Shown piece after piece: positions 17,451-24,919 of a stretch of DNA of 64,000 nucleotides (its first letter is position 1; each line of letters starts with the position of its first letter). The stretch spans positions 2,225,501 to 2,289,500 of the forward strand of contig NZ_CP083952.1 of the NCBI RefSeq assembly GCF_006442545.2, read 5' to 3'. A program made the position numbers and the translations under genes. This stretch comes from Mesorhizobium sp. B2-1-8. Lineage in GTDB: Bacteria; Pseudomonadota; Alphaproteobacteria; Rhizobiales; Rhizobiaceae. The notes beneath the pieces are model-generated. The model did not search any database. It worked only from the letters and a program-made list of their open reading frames with translations, and had not been told where the DNA came from.

Positions 17451-18008
17451 ATGGCTCAGAGCGAACGTGCGAAGATGGCGGCCGGCGAATGGTATAGGTG
17501 CCTGGATGACGATCTTGGCGCGTTGCGCGGCTTGGCCGCGGATGCTGTGTTCGAACACAATACGCTCCCGCCCCGTCAACGCGGGAACCTCGGGCCAGCC
17601 CTCCGGACACTGCTGGGCGGCGTGGGCGAGGGGGTCCGCATCGAGGCGCCGTTTCATTGTGCCTACGGTTTCAATCTCTTCCTCGGCGACGGCGTCTTTC
17701 TCAATGCCGGCTGTACCATTCTCGACACCGCGCCGGTGCGCATCGGCAAAGGGACGCTGCTTGGCCCCAATGTGCAGATTTATTGCGCCGAACACCACAA
17801 GGAGCCGGCAGGGCGGCAGGCGGGACTGGAGATCGCCAGGCCGGTCACGATCGGCGACAATGCCTGGATCGGCGGCGGCGCGATCATCCTTGGCGGCGTC
17901 AGCATCGGCGAAGGCGCCATTGTCGGCGCCGGGGCCGTGGTGACGCGCGACGTGGCGGCGAACACGACCGTGGTCGGCAATCCGGCGCGGGTCGTCAGCC
18001 GGGGCTGA
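17451..18008 (+). CDS. Maltose/nodulation-type sugar O-acetyltransferase (hexapeptide repeat)
   Basis: 185 residues from the ATG at 17451, with CGGAGG 7 nt upstream; the longer frame from 17301 has no ribosome site. An N-terminal Maa domain with MAAGEWYRCLDDDL (8-21) is followed by left-handed beta-helix hexapeptides (about 75-180). The probable catalytic His is in AEHHKEPAG. The family (Maa, LacA, NodL) moves acetyl from acetyl-CoA to a sugar hydroxyl. The role in nodulation cannot be claimed without nod genes nearby. Its 3' end overlaps the convergent GlxA-type gene by 14 bp. Confidence 0.9.
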   Translation: MAQSERAKMAAGEWYRCLDDDLGALRGLAADAVFEHNTLPPRQRGNLGPALRTLLGGVGEGVRIEAPFHCAYGFNLFLGDGVFLNAGCTILDTAPVRIGKGTLLGPNVQIYCAEHHKEPAGRQAGLEIARPVTIGDNAWIGGGAIILGGVSIGEGAIVGAGAVVTRDVAANTTVVGNPARVVSRG

Positions 18009-19023
18009 GTGCGCTTGCGTGCCCAATCGATGCAGCCGGGAGGCGTGGCATGCGCTCCCCGACATCGGCCCGCCTGGAAAATTCACGCCGGTATTGCGCC
18101 GGTGAGGTCCGGAGCCGCGCGGAAAAGTGCTGGCGCAGCGATGTGGCGCTGCCGAAGCCGGCCTCGAAAGCCACGACGTCCATCGATTTTTCGGTGGTTT
18201 CCAGCAGCCGTTGTGCCAGTTCGATCCGCTGGCTGGTCAGCCAATCGCCAAAACTTGTGCCGATCGATTTCTGGAAGCGGCGGGTGAAAGTGCGCCGTGT
18301 CAGGCCGGCTGCTTCGGCGACGCCGTCAAGGCTGTGCGTTTCGCCAAGCGCCGCGCGAACCGCGTCGAGCGCCTCGGTGAAACGGTCGGCATTGGCGCTT
18401 TTTGCCACCGGGCGCTCGATGAACTGCGCCTGTCCGCCCTGCCGGTGCGGGGAGAGGACGACGTGCCGGGCGAGCCGCAGTGCCGCCTCCGCGCCATAGC
18501 GGGCGCGCACGATGTGCAGGCAGCAGTCGAGCCCGGCGGCGACGCCGGCGGAGGTGACGATGTCGCCATCATCGACATAGAGCACGTCCGCGTCGACTGA
18601 AATGTCGGGATGAAGGGCCTGCAACCGGTCGGTATAGGCCCAATGCGTGGTCGCCCTCCGTCCAGAGAGCAGGCCGGCGGCGGCGAGGGCAAAGGTGCCG
18701 AGACACAGTCCCACGATCAGCGCGCCGCGCCGGTGGGCGCGGCGAAGCGCTTCCTCGATCGGTTTTGCCAGAGGTGCTTCGAGGTCCTTCCAACTCGGGA
18801 TGATGACGATATCGGCGTCTTCGAGCGCGGCAAGCCCGTGCGGGACCAGGATGCTCAGCCCGGCATCGGTCCGGATCAGCCCTTCCTCGACCCCGCAGAC
18901 ACGGAAGTCGAAGCACGGCAGGCCGAGGTTGGTGCGGTCCGCGCCGAACACCAGGCAAGGCACGGAGAGATGGAACGGGCTGATGCCGTCGAAGGCGAGG
19001 ACGGCGATGATGGGAGCGGTCAT
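17995..19023 (-). CDS. GlxA-family regulator (DJ-1/PfpI domain plus AraC HTH)
   Basis: 342 residues. The N-terminal class I amidotransferase-like domain (1-185) keeps the elbow Cys in GLCLGTFALAAAG; the C-terminal AraC/XylS DNA-binding domain (about 215-315) has two helix-turn-helix units, SLDGVAEAAGLTRRTFTRRF and MDVVAFEAGFGSATSLRQHF. It is divergent from an isochorismatase-like gene with 125 bp between the starts and is the likely regulator of it. In this family the amidotransferase domain generally acts as a sensor rather than an enzyme. Confidence 0.92.
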   Translation of the reverse strand: MTAPIIAVLAFDGISPFHLSVPCLVFGADRTNLGLPCFDFRVCGVEEGLIRTDAGLSILVPHGLAALEDADIVIIPSWKDLEAPLAKPIEEALRRAHRRGALIVGLCLGTFALAAAGLLSGRRATTHWAYTDRLQALHPDISVDADVLYVDDGDIVTSAGVAAGLDCCLHIVRARYGAEAALRLARHVVLSPHRQGGQAQFIERPVAKSANADRFTEALDAVRAALGETHSLDGVAEAAGLTRRTFTRRFQKSIGTSFGDWLTSQRIELAQRLLETTEKSMDVVAFEAGFGSATSLRQHFSARLRTSPAQYRREFSRRADVGERMPRLPAASIGHASALSPG

Positions 19024-19047
19024 GGGGCGTTTCCAGTGTGGATGTGG

Positions 19048-19071
19048 ATTGTCCCAATTCTTTCGGACGAT
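19048..19071. promoter_or_regulatory. Inverted repeat in the divergent glxA-like/hydrolase promoter region
   Basis: ATTGTCC and GGACGAT (6 of 7 paired) are separated by 10 bp between the two divergent starts. The location suits an operator for the GlxA-type regulator. This is based only on symmetry and position. Confidence 0.35.
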
Positions 19072-19148
19072 GTCAATCGGGCCACTGTTGGCGCCTAAGC
19101 CACCGCGTTATTTTCGGCCCATCGCATTCAAGCCCGAAAGGAAACATC

Positions 19149-19793
19149 ATGTCTGACCCAGCCAATACCGCGCCGCGCCGCGCGCTCGTCGTCATCGACG
19201 TCCAGAACGACTATGACGGCGGCAATCTGGCCATCCAGCATCCGCCGTTCCGCGACAGCGTCGTCAACGTGGCGTGCGCCATGGATGCCGCCGCCGCCGC
19301 CGGCATCAAGGTGGTGGTCGTCAAGCAGATGGCGCCCGAGACCTCGCCGATCTTCGCCAAGGGCAGCCATGGCGGCGAACTGCATCCGGAGATCGCCAAG
19401 CGCGGCCGAGACCATTATGTCGAGAAGAATTTGCCGAGCGCCTTCACCGGCACCGACCTCGAGGCCTGGCTGCGCGCCAACGCCGTCGATACGATCGCGG
19501 TCGTCGGCTACATGACGCACAATTGCGACCTGTCGACCATCATCCACGCCGTGCATATGGGTTTTGCCGTCGAGTTCCTGTCCGACGCGACCGGTTCGGT
19601 GCCCTACGCCAACAGCGCCGGCTACGCCTCGGCCGAGGAGATCCATCGCGTCGTGAGCATCATACTGCAGTCGCGCTTCGCCGCAGTGCTCAAGACCGCC
19701 GAATGGATCGGGTGCCTGAGGTCGGGCGCACTGCCGGAACGCGACACCATCCATGCATCCAACCAGCGGGCACTGGCGCGCAGCGCCGCGTAG
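19149..19793 (+). CDS. Isochorismatase-like cysteine hydrolase
   Basis: 214 residues from the ATG at 19149 (AGGAAAC upstream). The fold's catalytic triad is readable: Asp in VVIDVQNDY, Lys in the VEKNLPSAF region, and Cys in MTHNCDLS. Family members hydrolyse nicotinamide, carbamoyl groups or isochorismate-like ethers; the precise substrate is not evident. It is divergent from its probable GlxA-type regulator and ends at a strong bidirectional terminator shared with fhs. Confidence 0.9.
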   Translation: MSDPANTAPRRALVVIDVQNDYDGGNLAIQHPPFRDSVVNVACAMDAAAAAGIKVVVVKQMAPETSPIFAKGSHGGELHPEIAKRGRDHYVEKNLPSAFTGTDLEAWLRANAVDTIAVVGYMTHNCDLSTIIHAVHMGFAVEFLSDATGSVPYANSAGYASAEEIHRVVSIILQSRFAAVLKTAEWIGCLRSGALPERDTIHASNQRALARSAA

Positions 19794-19809
19794 GACGATC
19801 CGCAAACAG

Positions 19810-19839
19810 AAAGGGCGCCGCGGCGATGCGGCGCCCTTT
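19810..19839. terminator. Bidirectional terminator between the hydrolase and fhs
   Basis: A 12-bp perfect stem AAAGGGCGCCGC/GCGGCGCCCTTT with a 6-nt loop. The A- and T-rich ends allow it to work on either strand, as needed for the two convergent genes. Confidence 0.85.
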
Positions 19840-19860
19840 CTTGATTGTTGGGACAAAAGA

Positions 19861-21540
19861 TCAGAACAGGCCTTCGATCTGGCCGGCCTCGTTGAGGAAG
19901 ATCTTCTCCGACGACGGCTTGCTTGGCAGGCCAGGCATGGTCATGACCTCGCCGCAGATGATGACGACAAAGCCCGCGCCGGCCGAAAGCCTGACCTCGC
20001 GCACCGGCACGGTGTGGCCGGTCGGCGCGCCGCGCAGGTTCGGGTCGGTCGAGAAGGAATACTGCGTCTTGGCCATGCAGACCGGCAGATTGCCGTAGCC
20101 GGCCTGCTCCCAGGCGTGCAACTGGTCGCGCACCGACTTGTCGGCGATCGCTTCGGAGCCGCGATAGATGCGCTGGACGATGGTGTTGATCTTCTCGAAC
20201 AGCGGCATCGCGTCGGGATAGAGCGGCGCGAACTGCGACGCGCCGGATTCGGCAAGCGCCACCACCTTGTTGGCGAGCTCCTCGATGCCCGCCGAGCCGT
20301 TGGCCCAGTGCTTGCACAGGATAGCCTCTTCGCCCATCGAGGCGACATAGTCCTTCATCGCCTGGATCTCGGCGTCCGTGTCGGAATAGAAGTGGTTGAT
20401 GGCAACCACCGCCGGCACGCCGAACTGGCGGATGTTCTCGATGTGGCGGCCGAGATTGGCGCAGCCCTTCTTCACCGCCTCGACGTTTTCCTTGCCGAGG
20501 TCTTCCTTCTTGACGCCGCCATTCATTTTCATGGCCCGAACGGTGGCGACGATGACGGCCGCCGCCGGCTTCAGGCCCGCTTTGCGGCACTTGATGTCGA
20601 AGAACTTCTCAGCGCCCAGATCAGCGCCGAAGCCGGCTTCGGTGACGACATAGTCGGCGAGCTTCAGCGCCGTCGTGGTGGCGACGACCGAGTTGCAGCC
20701 ATGCGCGATGTTGGCGAACGGACCGCCATGCACGAAGGCCGGGTTGTTCTCCAGCGTCTGCACCAGGTTGGGCTGCATGGCGTCCTTCAAAAGCACGGCC
20801 ATGGCGCCATCGGCCTTGAGGTCGCGGGCAAAGACCGGTGTCTTGTCGCGGCGATAGGCGACGATGATGTCGCCGAGGCGCTTTTCCAGGTCCTTCAGGT
20901 CGGTGGACAGGCACAGGATCGCCATCACTTCCGAGGCGACGGTGATGTCGAAGCCGGCTTCGCGCGGAAAACCGTTGGCGACGCCGCCGAGCGAGCTGAT
21001 GATTTCGCGCAACGCCCGGTCGTTCATGTCCATGACGCGGCGCCACACGACGCGGCGGGTGTCGATGCCGAGCTCATTGCCCCAGTAGATGTGGTTGTCG
21101 ATCAGCGCCGACAGAAGGTTGTGCGCGGTGGTGATGGCGTGGAAGTCGCCGGTGAAGTGGAGGTTCATGTCCTCCATCGGCACGACCTGTGCGTAACCGC
21201 CGCCGGCGGCACCGCCCTTGACGCCGAAATTCGGGCCGAGCGAAGCTTCGCGAATGCAGACGATCGCCTTCTTGCCGATGCGGTTCAGGCCGTCGCCGAG
21301 GCCGACGGTGGTGGTGGTCTTGCCTTCGCCGGCCGGGGTCGGGTTGATGGCGGTGACGAGGATCAGCTTGCCGTCCTTGTTGCCCTTCACCGACTTGATG
21401 AACTCGGCCGAGATCTTGGCCTTGTCGTGGCCGTAGGGCAGCAGATGTTCGGTCGGGATGCCGATCTTCTGGCCGATCTCCTGGATCTGCTTTTTCCTGG
21501 CGCCACGCGCGATCTCGATGTCGGACTTCACTTCGGCCAT
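19861..21540 (-). CDS. fhs: Formate--tetrahydrofolate ligase
   Basis: 559 residues, the usual length. The phosphate-binding loop [11 protein letters not shown] (68-78), REASLGP and the C-terminal MPGLPSKPS are diagnostic. The enzyme makes 10-formyl-THF from formate, ATP and THF in the cytoplasm and feeds purine and formyl-Met synthesis or formate assimilation. It is a single-gene unit with its own promoter and a terminator shared with the convergent hydrolase gene. Confidence 0.97.
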   Translation of the reverse strand: MAEVKSDIEIARGARKKQIQEIGQKIGIPTEHLLPYGHDKAKISAEFIKSVKGNKDGKLILVTAINPTPAGEGKTTTTVGLGDGLNRIGKKAIVCIREASLGPNFGVKGGAAGGGYAQVVPMEDMNLHFTGDFHAITTAHNLLSALIDNHIYWGNELGIDTRRVVWRRVMDMNDRALREIISSLGGVANGFPREAGFDITVASEVMAILCLSTDLKDLEKRLGDIIVAYRRDKTPVFARDLKADGAMAVLLKDAMQPNLVQTLENNPAFVHGGPFANIAHGCNSVVATTTALKLADYVVTEAGFGADLGAEKFFDIKCRKAGLKPAAAVIVATVRAMKMNGGVKKEDLGKENVEAVKKGCANLGRHIENIRQFGVPAVVAINHFYSDTDAEIQAMKDYVASMGEEAILCKHWANGSAGIEELANKVVALAESGASQFAPLYPDAMPLFEKINTIVQRIYRGSEAIADKSVRDQLHAWEQAGYGNLPVCMAKTQYSFSTDPNLRGAPTGHTVPVREVRLSAGAGFVVIICGEVMTMPGLPSKPSSEKIFLNEAGQIEGLF

Positions 21541-21621
21541 GACGGCGTTCCTCTGGATTGGACGGTGGAGGGGACGGGGTTGATCTTACTCGCAAGAAGG
21601 CTGGAGCCGGACGCGCGGGGC

Positions 21622-21650
21622 ATCTAACCCTGTCGCTGCGGCGGCGTCAA
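21622..21650 (-). promoter_or_regulatory. fhs promoter (sigma-70 type)
   Basis: On the minus strand TTGACG and TTAGAT are separated by exactly 17 bp and would start transcription about 75 nt before the fhs ATG. Just upstream of the -35 (about 21665-21690) an AT-rich patch contains TTTC-N7-GAAA, a possible regulator site. The remainder of 21541-21854 holds no gene that I can see. Confidence 0.6.
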
Positions 21651-21854
21651 CTTTCATGCAACTATGTTTCCTATAGAGAAAATTCCTCTGCGGCGGCCCG
21701 ACCTATTCCCGGTTCTTTATGGCTCCGCTTGCCGCGCCGTATAGAAGCCAGAGCACGGACGCTTCCGCCGTCTCAAAACAGCCGCACAATGCACGGAATG
21801 CGACAGACGCGACGGCGCAAATTCACCATCGCATGGGGTTGCCACTGAATAGCG

Positions 21855-22973
21855 CTACTGCGTCAGCACGTTGCTGATTTCGACCATGTTGGAGCGCACC
21901 CGCAGGATGTAAAAGCCCATCGTCGTCAGATGGGTCGGCAGCAGCCAGCCGTCCTCGCGACCGTTGGCGATGATGAAGGGCTGGATACGCAGAGCCGACA
22001 CGAACTGCGCGTCCATCGTGTCCCACAGGCTCTGCAGGTGCTTTTCCTTGATGACGTCCTCGAAATCGGCCTGGGCGCCCTTCATCAGGCCGTAATAGGC
22101 GTAGAGCTGGCCATAGGCGAACCAGTAGCGGTCGTCGGCACGGAAATCGAACCAGCCATTGTTGTGGTTCTCGGCGCGCTCCTTGAGGATGGCCGAGGTC
22201 GAACCGATGTCACTGGCGATGCGGTCGATATATTGCTTAAGATTGTCCGCGCGCGCATCAAAAGTCGCCTGGCAGGTGGCGAGGCGAGCGTTGAAAGAAC
22301 GCAGATTGCTCATCGCGCGCCGATACATGCTGGGCGTGGTCGCGGTCATGCCGTTGCGGCTGATATACCAGATGGACTCGTCGTACTGCAGCTGACCACG
22401 AGCATCCTGGAGATTGGTATCGATCTGCGACGTGGTGCGCACACGGCCGAGGTTGTCTGCAAGCTCGGTGGCTGTGCGTCGCACCGCCTGATTGATGCCG
22501 CGCTGGAACGAAGCCTTGTTGTCCATCCATGGCGTGTTGTCCCAGTCGATGCCGAACAGGCCGAGCTTGTAGAGGACCATCGACGACACCCAGGCATTCT
22601 GGTTGACGTTGAAGTCGATCAGGTCGGCCGCCACCTGGGCGATGCCGGAATTGCCGCAGGTCTTTGCCGTGTCGGTGCCGGCTCCGGCGGCGACCTGCTC
22701 ACCGGCGGAAACGTTGCGCTTCTCGAAAGTATAGGTATCCGGGTAGTTCGGGTTGAACTTGTTCCACCACTGGGTGGCGTAGAAGAAGTTGGCGTAGAGG
22801 CCGATGAGCACCAGGACGGCAAGGCCGACTATCGCCTTGAGGATCCAGCCGCGCTGTGTGTACCACCGGCCGGCCCACATGAAGGGCCACAGGATCACGC
22901 CGATCACAAGGCCGATGCCGCGGCCGATCCACTGGAAAATCCGGGTGAAGAAATTCACGATCGGATCGAGCAT
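21855..22973 (-). CDS. DUF2333-family membrane-anchored protein
   Basis: 372 residues. Two hydrophobic segments near the N-terminus (about 18-35 and 44-66) are followed by a long soluble, helix-rich domain with many Trp/Tyr residues, e.g. ENHNNGWFDFRADDRYWFAY. I assign DUF2333 from this overall pattern. It is probably tethered in the inner membrane with the bulk in the periplasm. It is the last gene of the minus-strand AAA+ operon, 103 bp after its neighbour, with a REP-like palindrome in the gap. Function unknown. Confidence 0.82.
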   Translation of the reverse strand: MLDPIVNFFTRIFQWIGRGIGLVIGVILWPFMWAGRWYTQRGWILKAIVGLAVLVLIGLYANFFYATQWWNKFNPNYPDTYTFEKRNVSAGEQVAAGAGTDTAKTCGNSGIAQVAADLIDFNVNQNAWVSSMVLYKLGLFGIDWDNTPWMDNKASFQRGINQAVRRTATELADNLGRVRTTSQIDTNLQDARGQLQYDESIWYISRNGMTATTPSMYRRAMSNLRSFNARLATCQATFDARADNLKQYIDRIASDIGSTSAILKERAENHNNGWFDFRADDRYWFAYGQLYAYYGLMKGAQADFEDVIKEKHLQSLWDTMDAQFVSALRIQPFIIANGREDGWLLPTHLTTMGFYILRVRSNMVEISNVLTQ

Positions 22974-22992
22974 GGCTGTATCACCCCCTCAA

Positions 22993-23033
22993 CATGATGC
23001 CAAAAACTTGCGGACTTTTTGGATAACATCATG
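22993..23033. repeat. REP-like palindrome (CATGATG family)
   Basis: CATGATGcCAAAAA pairs with TTTTTGGataaCATCATG across a short loop. It lies within the operon between the unknown 452-aa-frame gene and the DUF2333 gene, where it could stabilise or process the mRNA. Confidence 0.65.
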
Positions 23034-23076
23034 CACCAAAACAACAAGTTAGAACGGAATGGCGGTTCATTTCGTT

Positions 23077-24375
23077 CTAGTCGGTCAGGCCGTAGAGGCG
23101 TGTGCGAAACGCCACCTTGTCCTTCAAATATGTGGTTTTCAGAACGTCCACAACATGCGATCGCCAGGCGTCGCTAAAGCCGTCATAGTCCTTGTAGAAG
23201 CCGTCCTTGTTGAAGATGTAGCGCGAGACGAAGTCCGACGGCACGAAATCCGAGATCAGCCGGTTGGTCAGCCAGGCGTCGGGATGGTCGGGCCTGGCGC
23301 GGACCACCAGAAAGCGCTGCTGCGGGAAGACATCCTCGATCTTGAGATGGCCGAGCTGGGCGATCTCGCGCTTGGCGGCGTTGAGGAAGGGAAAATTTCC
23401 ATCCGAGGTAATCAGGTCGGCGTGGCTCTGGATCCAGGTCTGCAGCCAGACCTTGTCGACATCGGTCAAATTGCGGTCCGGCTCGGCGTCGCGGATCAGC
23501 GCGCGCACCACCATTTCGGCACGGTGCTCGAGATAGCCAGAGGTCTCGATCCAGGAGGCGCGCGGGAGTTCGATGCGGCCGGTGGCGGCCAGGAATTTAA
23601 ACACCTTGTCGGCGTCCTTGATGGAGAGATAGCTCACCTGCCAGGGCCGCGAGCGGCGGAAGCCGGGGGCGGCCGGATCGCTGATCACCGTCGTCATGTC
23701 GGGATCGACGAAGACGTAGAGCCCGCCGAAATGGCTGGTCCAGTAGGCGTTGTGACGGAAGATCACCTGGTCCGGCACCAGCGCGTTCTCGCGGATATCG
23801 CCGCAGACCTTGGCGAGCTCGACCATGCGGGTCAGCATGGCATTGTCGCGCCAGGCGTCGGGCTCCTGCTTCAGCCGGTCGACGAGCTTGCCGAGTTCGG
23901 CGGCCTTGCCCAGCACGTCCTCCGCCGAAAGCACCTTGAACTCGACCTGGTTGATCGACAGCAGATCCTCGATGTCGTTGACCTTGGGAACGGAATCCTC
24001 GATCTCGCCGTAGATGACGTCCTTGATGGTCAGCGCGTCGATGGCGCGCTGGTTCCTGGACATGAACTCGAACATCAACTGCGAGGTGTTGGAGAAGGCC
24101 GTGTGCACCACCGGCAGGTCGATCTGCGAGGGCGTCAGGATGATGAAACGGCGGTTGACCTCATTGGGATCGAGATAGTCATAGTCGCCGCACTCCTCGG
24201 CCACTTCGGGCGAAAAGCCGGTGCGGTCGATCTGGAAGCTCTTCAGCTTGGTGGGCTCGAGGCCGAAAGCGGCCAGCGCCTTGTTGTAGCGCTGGATGAG
24301 ATGCGCCTCGTCGACGGTGAGCAAACGGCCGTAGATGAGTTCGTTGTCGCGAAGGAGGTCGGGTTTCTTGCTCAT
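23077..24375 (-). CDS. Conserved protein of unknown function (operon with AAA+ ATPase)
   Basis: 432 residues from the ATG at 24375. GGGGAGAAGG upstream is the ribosome site, and it is contributed by an inverted-repeat copy. The protein is soluble, without signal peptide or clear membrane segments, rich in charged residues, and opens MSKKPDLLRDNELIYGRLLT. No enzymatic motif is recognised; it may belong to a DUF family known from related alphaproteobacteria (DUF6638 is my guess, unverified). Its position between the AAA+ gene and the membrane-anchored DUF2333 gene suggests it is part of the same complex. Confidence 0.78.
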   Translation of the reverse strand: MSKKPDLLRDNELIYGRLLTVDEAHLIQRYNKALAAFGLEPTKLKSFQIDRTGFSPEVAEECGDYDYLDPNEVNRRFIILTPSQIDLPVVHTAFSNTSQLMFEFMSRNQRAIDALTIKDVIYGEIEDSVPKVNDIEDLLSINQVEFKVLSAEDVLGKAAELGKLVDRLKQEPDAWRDNAMLTRMVELAKVCGDIRENALVPDQVIFRHNAYWTSHFGGLYVFVDPDMTTVISDPAAPGFRRSRPWQVSYLSIKDADKVFKFLAATGRIELPRASWIETSGYLEHRAEMVVRALIRDAEPDRNLTDVDKVWLQTWIQSHADLITSDGNFPFLNAAKREIAQLGHLKIEDVFPQQRFLVVRARPDHPDAWLTNRLISDFVPSDFVSRYIFNKDGFYKDYDGFSDAWRSHVVDVLKTTYLKDKVAFRTRLYGLTD

Positions 24376-24379
24376 CTTG

Positions 24380-24433
24380 CCTTCTCCCCGTTCACGGGGA
24401 GAAGGTGCCCGAAGGGCGGATGAGGGGCGGCGC
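24380..24433. repeat. 54-bp inverted repeat, left copy, flanking the DUF559 gene
   Basis: Contains a perfect 11-bp-arm hairpin CCTTCTCCCCG-TTCA-CGGGGAGAAGG followed by a small GCCC-GAA-GGGC hairpin. It matches the right copy (24852-24905) in inverted orientation at 53 of 54 positions. In the minus-strand mRNA its 3' hairpin arm is the ribosome binding site of the next gene. Confidence 0.85.
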
Positions 24434-24442
24434 AAACGCTCA

Positions 24443-24850
24443 TCATCTCGTCTCCGAGATCGAGGGCAGAAACGTCACGTCGGTGCCAATCATCTTCTTG
24501 TGCAGCCGACCATCGAGTGCCGCAACGATCGTATCCAGTACGCTCCTACGGCCGGTCAAAACATCAGTGTGCCAAACCCTTAATACCGACCAACCATTCC
24601 TGTTCATCGTCTCATCCCTGTATCGATCAGAGGATCGATTTGCATGCTGGCTTCCATCGACTTCCACAACGAGGTTGGCTTCGCGGCAGGCGAAGTCGGC
24701 AAAATATGGACCGATCGGCAGTTGGCGAATGAATTTGTGGCCGTTCAATCTTCGCCCACGCAGTTCATGCCACAGTTTTTCCTCGGCATCGTTGTCGACT
24801 TTTCGAAGCTCGCGGGCTCTTGCCACCTTGGGCTCGTTTCCACCACGCAT
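24443..24850 (-). CDS. DUF559 (Vsr-like, PD-(D/E)XK) endonuclease-domain protein
   Basis: 135 residues from the ATG at 24850, which has GAGGGG about 8 nt upstream, inside the repeat; an in-frame ATG at 24880 lies wholly in the repeat. LPIGPYFADFACREANLVVE and EVDGSQH carry the Asp and Glu expected of a Vsr-like nuclease core, and LRVWHTDVL closes the domain. The gene fills the space between two 54-bp inverted repeats inside an operon to which it probably does not belong, so it looks like a mobile or selfish insertion. The nuclease has no demonstrated target. Base composition is somewhat lower in GC than its neighbours. Confidence 0.85.
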   Translation of the reverse strand: MRGGNEPKVARARELRKVDNDAEEKLWHELRGRRLNGHKFIRQLPIGPYFADFACREANLVVEVDGSQHANRSSDRYRDETMNRNGWSVLRVWHTDVLTGRRSVLDTIVAALDGRLHKKMIGTDVTFLPSISETR

Positions 24851-24851
24851 G

Positions 24852-24905
24852 GCGCTGCCCCTCATCCGCCCTTCGGGCACCTTCTCCCCGTGAACGGGGA
24901 GAAGG
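24852..24905. repeat. 54-bp inverted repeat, right copy, flanking the DUF559 gene
   Basis: The reverse complement of 24380-24433 with a single mismatch. It ends 15 bp before the stop of the AAA+ gene and provides the ribosome site and upstream start codons of the DUF559 frame. Confidence 0.85.
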
Positions 24906-24919
24906 AAGAAGAGCGCCCC

